Below are positions 35,315 to 42,907 of a stretch of DNA of 64,000 nucleotides, in pieces (the first letter of the stretch is position 1; each line of letters opens with the position of its first letter). Source of the DNA: Streptomyces sp. CB01881 (GTDB taxonomy: Bacteria; Actinomycetota; Actinomycetes; Streptomycetales; Streptomycetaceae); NCBI RefSeq assembly GCF_002953255.1, contig NZ_CP026498.1:1522186-1586185 (forward strand). The letters run 5' to 3'. The notes under the pieces were generated by a model, which had not been told where the DNA came from, did not search any database, and saw only the letters and a program-made list of their open reading frames with translations. The translations under genes and the position numbers were made by a program.

Positions 35315-35824
35315 ATGTCCGGCACCGCCACCATCGCCAGCACGTCCGCCGCCAACACGTCCGCCGTCGGCACCGGCACCACCGACACCGGCGCCTCGGC
35401 CGCCGGACCGACCGGCAGCCGCACCGCCCGCACCGCCCGTGAGCGGACCGCCACCGTCCTGGCCGTCCTGCTCGCCCTCGGCATCGGCTACGTCGGCCTC
35501 AGCTACCTGTTCGCCCCCGAGAGCACCGTCAGCGGCTTCGGCCTGCCCGAGTGGCCGCACGGCGGGGCCACCGCGTTCTTCGACGTCAAGGGCATCCGCG
35601 ACCTCGCCCCCGGGATCGCCATCCTCGCCCTGCTCGCCACCGGCCACCGCCGGGCCCTCGGCATGCTGCTGCTGGCCGACGCGCTCGTCCCGCTCGACGA
35701 CGCACTCAACGTGCTGAGCCACCACGGCTCGGCGGCCGCCGCGTACGGCATCCACGGCGCGACGGCCGTCGCCGTCGCACTGACCGGCACCCTGCTCCTC
35801 ACCGAGCGCCGGCCCAGCGTCTGA
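35315..35824 (+). CDS. DUF4267 membrane protein
   Basis: A 169-residue protein with a Ser/Thr/Ala-rich start of about 45 residues and then four predicted membrane helices. Seen: TATVLAVLLALGIGYVGLSY then LFAPES, FFDVKGIRDLAPGIAILALL, LGMLLLADALVPLDDALNVL and IHGATAVAVALTGTLLL. The KGIRDLAPG motif is typical of DUF4267. Known: this family is often controlled by an adjacent TetR regulator; the biochemical role is unknown. The ATG at 35315 follows AAGGGGGATCC. Confidence 0.85.
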   Translation: MSGTATIASTSAANTSAVGTGTTDTGASAAGPTGSRTARTARERTATVLAVLLALGIGYVGLSYLFAPESTVSGFGLPEWPHGGATAFFDVKGIRDLAPGIAILALLATGHRRALGMLLLADALVPLDDALNVLSHHGSAAAAYGIHGATAVAVALTGTLLLTERRPSV

Positions 35825-35995
35825 ACCGGCCCCCAGCCAGGCCCGAGCCGCACCACGAGCCGGGCCCCCGGCCGGGCCCACACGCCCCGGGCCCCGGCCT
35901 CATACCCGGGACCCAGCGCCTGACCGCCCTACACCTGACCGCCTGGCCCCCGGCCGCCTGACCCCCGACCCCCAGCCGCTCGGGCGGTCCCGGCG

Positions 35996-37129
35996 TCAGC
36001 CCGACCAGGCGCCGCCGGCCAGGAAGGACTCCAGACGGGCCCGGTACGGCGCGATGTCGATCCGCTCGCCGGCCAGCCAGTCGTCCGAGTAGTACTTGTC
36101 GAGGTAGCGGTCACCCGGGTCGCAGATCAGGGTGACCACGCTGCCCCGCTCCCCCGCCGCCCGCATCTGCGCGACGATCTTCAGGGCGCTCCACAGGCCC
36201 GTCCCGGTGGAGGCGCCGGCCTTCTTGCCGAGCACCTCCTCCAGCACCCGCACGGCGGCGATCGAGGCGGCGTCCGGGACCTTCATCATCCGGTCGATCG
36301 CCCCGGGCACGAAGCTCGGCTCCATCCGGGGCCGGCCGATCCCCTCGATCCGCGAGCCGCTGTCGCAGACCGCCTCCGGGTCATGCCGGACCCAGCCGTC
36401 GAAGAAGCAGGAGTTCTCCGGGTCGGCGACGCAGATCCGGGTGTCGTACTGCATGTAGTGGACGTACCGGGCGATGGTCGCCGAGGTGCCGCCCGTACCG
36501 GCGGTGGCGACGATCCAGGCCGGTTCGGGGTGCGGTTCCAGGCGCAGCTGGGCGAAGACCGACTCGGCGATGTTGTTGTTGCCGCGCCAGTCGGTGGCCC
36601 GCTCGGCGTAGGTGAACTGGTCCATGTAGTGCCCGCCGGTCTCCGCGGCGAGGCGGGCGGAGGCCTCGTACACCTCGTCGGAGCGCTCGACCAGATGGCA
36701 CTCGCCGCCGTGGAACTGGATCAGGTCGATCTTGGCCTGGCTGGTGGACTTGGCCATCACGGCGATGAACGGGACGCCGACGAGCTGCGCGAAGTACGCC
36801 TCGGAGACGGCCGTGGAGCCGCTGGAGGCCTCGATCACCGGCTTGCCGGGACGGATCCAGCCGTTGCAGAGCCCGTACAGGAAGAGCGAGCGGGCCAGCC
36901 GGTGCTTCAGCGAGCCGGTGGGGTGGGTGGACTCGTCCTTGAGGTAGAGGTCGATGCCCCAGTCCGCGGGGAGCGGGAAGCGGAGCAGATGGGTGTCGGC
37001 GGAGCGGTTGGCGTCCGCCTGGACCTTGCGGACCGCCTCCTTGAGCCAGCTGCGGTAGGCCTCGTCAGTGCGGTCCACGTCGTCGGTCCGCCCGGCGCCC
37101 GCGCGCTCGGCACTCAGCTGGGTGCCCAT
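35996..37129 (-). CDS. cds1: L-cysteine desulfhydrase, Cds1 type
   Basis: A 377-residue PLP enzyme of the cysteine-synthase fold that splits L-cysteine into pyruvate, sulfide and ammonia. Seen: [20 protein letters not shown] with the PLP Lys, [20 protein letters not shown] for the substrate loop, [20 protein letters not shown] for the phosphate cradle and [10 protein letters not shown] near the end. The [19 protein letters not shown] block distinguishes Cds1 from CysK/CysM. Known: Cds1 of mycobacteria makes H2S. The ATG at 37129 is preceded by GAGGAGAGTGACGG. A GTCAC-N5-GTGAC repeat lies upstream. Confidence 0.85.
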   Translation of the reverse strand: MGTQLSAERAGAGRTDDVDRTDEAYRSWLKEAVRKVQADANRSADTHLLRFPLPADWGIDLYLKDESTHPTGSLKHRLARSLFLYGLCNGWIRPGKPVIEASSGSTAVSEAYFAQLVGVPFIAVMAKSTSQAKIDLIQFHGGECHLVERSDEVYEASARLAAETGGHYMDQFTYAERATDWRGNNNIAESVFAQLRLEPHPEPAWIVATAGTGGTSATIARYVHYMQYDTRICVADPENSCFFDGWVRHDPEAVCDSGSRIEGIGRPRMEPSFVPGAIDRMMKVPDAASIAAVRVLEEVLGKKAGASTGTGLWSALKIVAQMRAAGERGSVVTLICDPGDRYLDKYYSDDWLAGERIDIAPYRARLESFLAGGAWSG

Positions 37130-37180
37130 CCGTCACTCTCCTCGCTCGACCCCCCGGTCGCTCACTACGAGTGTACGATA

Positions 37181-37195
37181 GTCACAATAAGTGAC
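37181..37195 (-). promoter_or_regulatory. GTCACAATAAGTGAC operator candidate
   Basis: A 15-base inverted repeat (5-bp arms GTCAC/GTGAC) lies about 52 bases upstream of the cysteine desulfhydrase ATG, in an AT-rich patch that also holds TACACT on the minus strand. Probably the promoter or operator of that gene. Confidence 0.45.
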
Positions 37196-37322
37196 CGTTT
37201 GCGGTGCCCCAGCTTCCGCTTATCGCGCCCGCCGGGCCGCCGGGCCGCCGGGCCGCCGGCCACCCCGCCCTGCCCCACCACCTCCACCGCCCCAGCCCCC
37301 ACCACCTCAGCGCTCCACCACC

Positions 37323-38615
37323 TCAGCGCACCGCCACCGACTGCGGGTCCGCCAGGTACGGCCGCCAGGCCAGCTCCGCCGCACCGGCCAGCGCACCGTG
37401 CGCCAGCTCCGCGCCGACGATCGGCACCCGCCCGCTGCGCCCCCACAGGCAGCGCTCGGCGACCACCGCGCGCAGCCGCTCGGGCGCGGCCTCCAGCAGG
37501 TCGAGGTGGAGCCCGCTGAGCACCACGCGGTCCGGGTTGAGGATGTTGGCGACACCGGCCAGGCCGAGGCCGAGCCGGTCGATGACGTGCTCGACCGCGG
37601 CCCGCGCGCGCTCGTCGGTGGCGGCGGCCCGGCAGAGCTCGCGGGCCTGGTCGAGCAGGGGGCGGTCCGGGTCGGGGGTGAGCCCGGCCGCGGCGAAGAG
37701 GGCGTCCGGGTCGGTCTCCGAGTTGAGGCAGCCGCGGTTGCCGCACTGGCAGGGCCGGCCCTGCGGGTCGACGGTGAGGTGCCCGACCTCCAGGGCGAGC
37801 CCGGCGCTGCCGGTGTGCAGCCGGCCGTCGATGACCAGCGCGCCGCCGACGCCGCGGTGGCCGGAGGTGACCAGCAACAGGTGGCGGGCGCCGCGGCCGG
37901 CGCCGTGCCGGTACTCGGCGAGGGCGCCCAGGTTGGCGTCGTTGGCGATGGCGGCGGGCAGCGGGTCGAGCGCGCGCGGCCCGTTGTCGGCGCGGCCGAC
38001 CTCGACGTCGTACAGGTCGGCGACGGGCGTGCCGCTGGGCCAGGCGAAGTGCAGGGCGGCCAGCGCGGTGCCGTCCGGTTCGGTGACCGGGTTGGGCAGG
38101 GCGAGTGCGGCGCCGAGGCAGCGGCGGTTGCTGTTGCGGGCGAGTTCGGCGCCCGCCTGGGCGACGGCGCGCAGCATCCGGACCGGGTCGGTGGCGGCGG
38201 GCAGTGGCCGGTGGACGGGCGCTTCGAGCAGTCCGCCGAGTCCGGCGAGGGTGACGCTCAGGCCGTCGGCGTGGATCTGTCCGGCGATGACGACCGGGCC
38301 CTCGGGGTCGATGGCCAGCCGGTGCGAGGGGCGGCCGCGGCCACCGCCGGCCGGGCGGGAATCGACGGTGATGAGACCGAGCGCCTCCAGCTCCGCGGTG
38401 ACCGCGCCGGCGGTGGCCCGGGTGACGTCCAGCGCGCGGGTGAGCGCCGAGCGGGTCGGGGTCTGTCCGGTGTGGATGAGCGAGAGCGCGGGGCCGAGCA
38501 GCGTCCGGCCGCGGTCGGGGGCCGCACGGCGGTGGGCGTCGCGCTGCACGTCGCGGTCGGCCTCGGTGCCGGGGGTCGAGCCGGAGGGCCTCGGACTTGA
38601 AGGAGTGAGCTGCAC
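37323..38615 (-). CDS. ROK-family transcriptional regulator
   Basis: A 430-residue NagC/XylR-type repressor. Seen: an N-terminal winged HTH (TRSALTRALDVTRATAGAVT, then ALGLITV), a ROK sugar-binding domain with IANDANLGALAEYRHGAGRG and GVGGALVIDGRLHTGSAG, and the zinc motif GHLTVDPQGRPCQCGNRGCL. The GTG at 38615 is only 17 bases from the divergent MFS start. Known: ROK repressors usually control an adjacent sugar-uptake or export gene, here most likely the MFS transporter. The inducer is unknown. Confidence 0.88.
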   Translation of the reverse strand: MQLTPSSPRPSGSTPGTEADRDVQRDAHRRAAPDRGRTLLGPALSLIHTGQTPTRSALTRALDVTRATAGAVTAELEALGLITVDSRPAGGGRGRPSHRLAIDPEGPVVIAGQIHADGLSVTLAGLGGLLEAPVHRPLPAATDPVRMLRAVAQAGAELARNSNRRCLGAALALPNPVTEPDGTALAALHFAWPSGTPVADLYDVEVGRADNGPRALDPLPAAIANDANLGALAEYRHGAGRGARHLLLVTSGHRGVGGALVIDGRLHTGSAGLALEVGHLTVDPQGRPCQCGNRGCLNSETDPDALFAAAGLTPDPDRPLLDQARELCRAAATDERARAAVEHVIDRLGLGLAGVANILNPDRVVLSGLHLDLLEAAPERLRAVVAERCLWGRSGRVPIVGAELAHGALAGAAELAWRPYLADPQSVAVR

Positions 38616-38632
38616 GCCCCTATTGTGACTTT

Positions 38633-39910
38633 GTGCCGCTCCGAAACAAAATCCGTGACCATGTCCGCACCGACCTGCCGTCCTCCCAGTCTCGCAGCAC
38701 ACCCGCCGCCTCCGACACCCTCCGCCGTCCCGACGTCCCCCCGCAGGGCCCGGCCGGCACCTCCTGGAGTACCGCGCGCCTCGCACTGACCGCCTTCTTC
38801 GCCGTCGACGGCTTCCTCTTCGCCGCCTGGGTCGTCCGCATCCCGGACATCCGCAGCCAGGTCAGCGCCTCGCACAGCGCACTCGGGCTCGCCCTGCTCT
38901 GCGTCTCGGCCGGCGCCGTCGCCACCATGCCGGTGGTCGGCCGGCTCTGCCTCCGGTACGGCTCGCGGCCGGTCACCGTCGGCTCGCTCGCCCTGCTCAG
39001 CCTCGCCGTCCCGCTGCCCGCGCACGCCCACTCGGTGGCGGCGCTCGGCGGCGTCCTGCTGCTCTTCGGCGCGGGCTACGGCGGCGCCAACGTCGCCATG
39101 AACAGCGCCGCCGTCGACCTGGTGGCGCAGCTGCGGCGCCCGGTGATGCCGAGCTTCCACGCCGGGTACAGCCTCGGCGGCCTGCTCGGCGCGGGCGTCG
39201 GCGGGCTGCTCGCGACCACCCTCACCACCGCGTGGGCGCTCGCCCTCGGCGGGCTGCTCGGGCTCGTCGTGACGGTGGCCGCGGGCGTCGTCCTGCTCCG
39301 CGGTCCCGCCGCACCGGTGGTCGTGCCGGAGCGGGCCGCTGCCTCGTCCCCGGGGGCGGCCCGGCTGCCCCAGGCCCGGCTGCTCGTCCTGTTGCTCGGC
39401 CTCACCGCCCTCTGCACCGCGTACGGCGAGGGCGCCGTCGCCGACTGGACGACCCTGCACCTCACCGACGACGTCCACGCCACGGCCGGCGCGGCCGCCG
39501 CCGGGTACGCCGCGTACGCCTTCGCGATGACCAGCGGCCGGATCGCCGGCACCTGGCTCTCCATCCGGTTCGGCCAGACCCGGCTGATGCTCCTCGGCGG
39601 CCTCACCGCCGCGGCCGGCATGCTGCTCGCCGCACTGGCCCCCTCGGTGCCGCTCGCCGTCACCGGCTTCGTGCTGGTCGGCCTCGGCCTGGCCAACCTG
39701 TTCCCGCTCGCCATCGCCCGGGCCGGCGCCGCCGGCGGCCCGCAGGGCGTCGCCCTCGCCTCCACCCTCGGTTACGGCGGCATGCTGATCGGCCCGCCGG
39801 TGATCGGGTTCCTCGCCGACGCCGTCGGCCTCCCGCTCGCCCTCACCACCGTCGCCCTGACCGCCACGCTGGCGGCCCTCTTCCCCCTCACCGTCCGCGC
39901 CCGCCGCTGA
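38633..39910 (+). CDS. MFS transporter
   Basis: A 425-residue major facilitator protein with about 12 membrane helices. Seen: FFAVDGFLFAAWVVRIPDIR after a 48-residue hydrophilic start, FGAGYGGANVAMNSAAVDLV, FHAGYSLGGLLGAGVGGLLA and LASTLGYGGMLIGPPVIGFL. The domain resembles the fucose/sugar-type MFS group. The GTG at 38633 is the only early start in frame and leaves almost no leader, so the message may be leaderless. It is divergent from the ROK regulator. Its 3' end carries a 30-bp tandem duplication. Confidence 0.85.
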   Translation: MPLRNKIRDHVRTDLPSSQSRSTPAASDTLRRPDVPPQGPAGTSWSTARLALTAFFAVDGFLFAAWVVRIPDIRSQVSASHSALGLALLCVSAGAVATMPVVGRLCLRYGSRPVTVGSLALLSLAVPLPAHAHSVAALGGVLLLFGAGYGGANVAMNSAAVDLVAQLRRPVMPSFHAGYSLGGLLGAGVGGLLATTLTTAWALALGGLLGLVVTVAAGVVLLRGPAAPVVVPERAAASSPGAARLPQARLLVLLLGLTALCTAYGEGAVADWTTLHLTDDVHATAGAAAAGYAAYAFAMTSGRIAGTWLSIRFGQTRLMLLGGLTAAAGMLLAALAPSVPLAVTGFVLVGLGLANLFPLAIARAGAAGGPQGVALASTLGYGGMLIGPPVIGFLADAVGLPLALTTVALTATLAALFPLTVRARR

Positions 39911-39942
39911 CGCCCCCTCACCGTCCGCGCCCGCCGCTGACG
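39883..39942. repeat. 30-bp tandem duplication spanning a stop codon
   Basis: Two identical 30-bp copies (39883-39912 and 39913-39942). The first contains the last codons and TGA of the MFS gene, the second lies just downstream and would encode the same end in frame. Confidence 0.85.
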
Positions 39943-39988
39943 CCCCCTCGGCGCCGGCCTCCACCCGGCCCACCCGTACGCTGGCACG

Positions 39989-40738
39989 GTGGACCGAGCC
40001 CTGTACCGCCTGACCGGTGAAGAAGACGAGGACCTCTGGGCATACGCCCGGGACGCCACCGGCCTGTTCCGTCCGCTTCCCGGCGGCCGGCGCCGGGTCC
40101 GGCTGCTCGGCTGCGTGCCGCAGGGCGGCCTGGAGCGCGCCCTGCGGCACCTCGGCGGCCGGCGCGCCGAGGCCGGCAACGCCCACCTCGACCTGCTGGA
40201 CCACTCCGGCGCGGAGCTGGGCTCGTACTTCGTCAACTGGGTCACCGCCCGGGAGGTCCGTCCGTCCGCCCTCGGCCCGGAGCTGGTCGACCTGACGCTC
40301 GACCTGTGGGGCGACGACCTGCTGCCGCACTCCGAGTGGCCCTGGGAGCTCCGGCGCACCGGCCGGCTGGACCGCCCCGGCCTCTGGCGCTCGCTCGGCC
40401 CGGCCGGGCGCCACGCCTGGCTCTCCGTGGCCCTGTGGCACCACGGCCACCGCGGGCTGCCCGACGCCCCGCCCGGCACGGTGTACGAGCTCGACGGCCG
40501 GCAGCTCGTCGACGAGGACAGCTTCTACTGCGCCGTCGGCGAGGCCGTGAACGGCCCCGGCGGGTACTTCGGCTGGAACCTCGACGCGTTGGACGACTGC
40601 CTGGGGGGCCGCTGGGGCGCCACCGCCCCGTTCACGCTCCGCTGGCACCACTCCGACGTCGCCCGCGCCCGCCTCGCCCGGTTCCCCACCGTGCTGGAGA
40701 TCCTCCGCAGGCACCGGGTCGAGGTCGACCTGCGCTGA
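39989..40738 (+). CDS. barstar-domain protein (orphan)
   Basis: A 249-residue protein. The first 150 residues have no recognised domain (LYRLTGEEDEDLWAYA; VRLLGCVPQGGLERALRHLG; LWHHGHRGLPD). The last 90 residues resemble barstar, the barnase inhibitor: VYELDGRQLVDEDSFYCAVG, GPGGYFGWNLDALDDCLGGR (the usual N-x-D-A-L-D-D motif) and FPTVLEILRRHRVEVDL. Known: barstar-like proteins neutralise secreted or contact-delivered RNases. No ribonuclease gene is adjacent. The GTG at 39989 is the likely start. Confidence 0.82.
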   Translation: MDRALYRLTGEEDEDLWAYARDATGLFRPLPGGRRRVRLLGCVPQGGLERALRHLGGRRAEAGNAHLDLLDHSGAELGSYFVNWVTAREVRPSALGPELVDLTLDLWGDDLLPHSEWPWELRRTGRLDRPGLWRSLGPAGRHAWLSVALWHHGHRGLPDAPPGTVYELDGRQLVDEDSFYCAVGEAVNGPGGYFGWNLDALDDCLGGRWGATAPFTLRWHHSDVARARLARFPTVLEILRRHRVEVDLR

Positions 40739-40769
40739 CCGCCCGGTGCACCCGTGGCAGGATGCCGCT

Positions 40770-40960
40770 TTGACATCATCCCCTCCTGATGGAGGGGATT
40801 CCCCTCAGCCTCGCGGCTGAGTCGCTGCGCGCCGGCGCTGCGGTGGGACTACTTCCTGCTTCACCGACGACCGCCCGCCCGGAGTGCTCCGTTGAGGTCT
40901 TACACCGTCTCCACAGGCCGACACCGCCAGTCCGGCGGCCAGAAGGTTCTTCGCGGCGTT
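40770..40960 (-). ncRNA. candidate omega-RNA / right-end RNA of tnpB
   Basis: Known: TnpB guides derive from the transposon right end and overlap the 3' end of tnpB. Seen: a GCGA-tetraloop hairpin across the tnpB stop (near 40804-40821) and a 9-bp stem hairpin at 40781-40801, followed by the presumed guide toward 40770. Exact ends are inferred. Confidence 0.4.
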
Positions 40961-42028
40961 CACATCCCGGTCGTGGGTCGTGCCGCATCCGCACGTCCAG
41001 GTACGAACGTTCAGCGGCATCCTCCCGGCGAGGCTGCCGCAGGCGGAGCACAGCTTGGAGGAGGGGAAGAAGCGGTCCACGACCACCAGGTCCCTGCCGT
41101 ACCAGTCGCACTTGTACTCCAGCATGGACCGCATCTCGGTCCAGCTCGCATCCGAGATGGCCCGGGCGAGCGTGTGGTTCTTGACCATGTTGCGGACGGC
41201 CAGGTCCTCGATCACGAGCGTTTGGTTTTCGCGCACGAGCCGAGTGGTGAGCTTGTGCAGGAAGTCCCTGCGACGGTCGGCGATCCTGGCGTGGATCCTG
41301 GTGACCCTGACCCGGGCCTTGGCCCGGTTGTTGGAGCCCTTGGCCTTGCGGGCGAGGCCCCGCTGCGCCCTGGCCAGGCGCTCCCGGTCCTTGCGCTCCT
41401 GCCTCGGGTTGATGATCCTCTCCCCGGTGGAGAGCGTCACCAGCGAGTCGAGCCCGGCGTCGATGCCGACCGCCGTGTCCAGCACAGGCAGCGGCCCCAC
41501 GCCGGGGTCCTCGCACAGCAGGGAGACAAACCAGCGTCCCGAGGCATCGCGGCTGACGGTCACCGTGGACGGAACCGCCCCATCGGGAAGCGGACGCGAC
41601 CACACGAGGGCCAGCGGCTGCGCCATCTTCGCCAAGGTCAGCTCACCGTCCCGATAGCGGAACGCGGAGCTGGTGTACTCCGCGGACGCCCGGGACTTGT
41701 GCTTGGACTTGAAACGCGGGTACTTCGCCCGCTTGGCGAAGAAGTTGGTGAACGCCCCCTGCAGATGCCGCAACGCCTGCTGCATCGGAACGCTGGACAC
41801 CTCGTTGAGGAACGCCAGATCCTCCGTCCTCTTCCAGGCCGTCAGCATCGCGGACGTCTGGTTATAGGTGATGCGCTCCTGGCGAAGCGCCCACGCCTCG
41901 GTACGGGCGGCGAGAGCGAGGTTGTACACCTTCCGCACGCATCCGAACGTCCGGGCAAGCATTTCGGCCTGCTCGGCGGTCGGGTAGAAGCGGAACTTGT
42001 ATGCCCGCTTCACGTGGCTGGTCGGCAC
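40805..42028 (-). CDS. tnpB: RNA-guided TnpB endonuclease (IS605 OrfB)
   Basis: A 407-residue TnpB. Seen: N-terminal KRAYKFRFYPTAEQAEMLAR, a central beta/alpha region with RFKSKHKS, and the RuvC residues D190 in VGIDAGLDSL, E274 in LVIEDLAVRNM and D355 in HDRDVNAAKNLL. A zinc ribbon lies between the last two (C327, C330, C346, C348). All catalytic positions are intact, so it is probably active as a nuclease. The ATG at 42028 is the likely start. The C-terminal 30 residues after the RuvC core are basic. Confidence 0.93.
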   Translation of the reverse strand: MPTSHVKRAYKFRFYPTAEQAEMLARTFGCVRKVYNLALAARTEAWALRQERITYNQTSAMLTAWKRTEDLAFLNEVSSVPMQQALRHLQGAFTNFFAKRAKYPRFKSKHKSRASAEYTSSAFRYRDGELTLAKMAQPLALVWSRPLPDGAVPSTVTVSRDASGRWFVSLLCEDPGVGPLPVLDTAVGIDAGLDSLVTLSTGERIINPRQERKDRERLARAQRGLARKAKGSNNRAKARVRVTRIHARIADRRRDFLHKLTTRLVRENQTLVIEDLAVRNMVKNHTLARAISDASWTEMRSMLEYKCDWYGRDLVVVDRFFPSSKLCSACGSLAGRMPLNVRTWTCGCGTTHDRDVNAAKNLLAAGLAVSACGDGVRPQRSTPGGRSSVKQEVVPPQRRRAATQPRG

Positions 42029-42211
42029 AGCTCACACCGTATCGCCTCGGATTGTGACCATGTGACGAATCATCACCTTACGCGTCGGCATACCGCCTTG
42101 GCGGCGGTCTGCCGATCCCTGTCCCGCTACGCGGGAGTTTCATCTCTCCCCCGCAAGCGGGAAGTACCCCCACCCCCGGCTGAAGCCGGGGGTATCCACG
42201 AAAGGACCCTG

Positions 42212-42790
42212 ATGACGACCAGCGGGCGGATCCAGGTACTGCGGGCGGCCGAGCGCCCGGCGACGGCATGGCTCAACGGGGGCGGGGTGACCAGGGAGGT
42301 CGCCGGTTTCCCGGCCGGGGCCGGGCTCGACGCCTTCGACTGGCGGGTCAGCCTCGCGGACGTGGCCTCCGAGGGGCCGTTCTCGGTGTTCGCCGGGATC
42401 GACCGGGTGATCACCCTGGTGGAGGGCAACGGCATGGCGCTGACCGTCGACGGGGCCGAGCACCGTGTCGACGAGCCGTTCCGCCCGTTCGCGTTCTCCG
42501 GTGACGCGTCCACCGGCTGCCGGCTGCTCGGCGGCCCGGTGGTCGACTTCAACGTCATGACGCGGCGCGGCCGCACCACTGCCGGCCTCGACCTCGCCAC
42601 CGCGCCCCGGACCGTGGACGTCCCGGCCGGCGGCGTCGTCCTCCTGCTCTGCCTCGCCGGCACCGCCGCACTCGGCACGGACACCACCCTCGACCGCTTC
42701 GACGCCGCCCTGCTGGACGGTCCCGGCGGCCCGCACGAGCTGCGGCCCGACGGCGTGACCGCGGTCGTCACCTTCCGCACCGGCCACTGA
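42212..42790 (+). CDS. HutD/Ves-family protein
   Basis: A 192-residue cupin-like protein. Seen: ATAWLNGGGVTREVAGFPAG (the family W-x-NGGGxTRE motif) and FDWRVSLADVASEGPFSVFA, followed by GIDRVITLVEGNGMAL and DFNVMTRRGR. Known: HutD is linked to histidine utilisation in proteobacteria, and Ves in E. coli is a cold-induced homologue; the activity is not settled. No hut gene is near. The ATG at 42212 has GAAAGGA just upstream, apparently retained next to the inserted tnpB element. Confidence 0.85.
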   Translation: MTTSGRIQVLRAAERPATAWLNGGGVTREVAGFPAGAGLDAFDWRVSLADVASEGPFSVFAGIDRVITLVEGNGMALTVDGAEHRVDEPFRPFAFSGDASTGCRLLGGPVVDFNVMTRRGRTTAGLDLATAPRTVDVPAGGVVLLLCLAGTAALGTDTTLDRFDAALLDGPGGPHELRPDGVTAVVTFRTGH

Positions 42791-42845
42791 GCCCGGCCGG
42801 GCGCCACCGCCCTCCACGGCACGCCCTGCCCTCCACGGCACGCCG

Positions 42846-42886
42846 CGCTGCACAGGAAGTCGGCCGATCCGACTTCCTGTGCAGCG
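42846..42886. terminator. 18-bp perfect hairpin of the GAAGTCGG family
   Basis: CGCTGCACAGGAAGTCGG (42846-42863) pairs perfectly with 42869-42886 across a 5-nt loop, between convergent hutD and the lipase gene. Its arm closely resembles the hairpin at 14542-14580. A 17-bp direct repeat (42809-42825 and 42828-42844) precedes it. Confidence 0.75.
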
Positions 42887-42907
42887 TTCATGCGCGGGCA
42901 GGGACGG

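Larger units (their letters stand above)
40768..42195 (-). mobile_element. IS200/IS605-type element with tnpB only
   Basis: The element holds an intact tnpB with no tnpA. The right-end side (low coordinates) has two hairpins: CTCAGCC-GCGA-GGCTGAG overlapping the tnpB stop, and ATCCCCTCC with its complement. The left-end side has at least three hairpins (42122-42136, 42150-42161 and 42173-42192, the last CCCCCGGC-TGAA-GCCGGGGG). Ends are approximate. The left end stops about 17 bases before the hutD ATG, so the insertion replaced most of its upstream region. Confidence 0.7.

Noticed and set aside
38258..40714. 818-residue minus-strand frame opposite the MFS and barstar-like genes
   Set aside because: Antisense to well-supported genes, with Arg/Gly/Ala-rich low-complexity content.
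42036..42200. Second transposase or tnpA in the hutD upstream region
   Set aside because: Only hairpins of the tnpB left end are present; no Tyr-HUH motif or ORF is seen.
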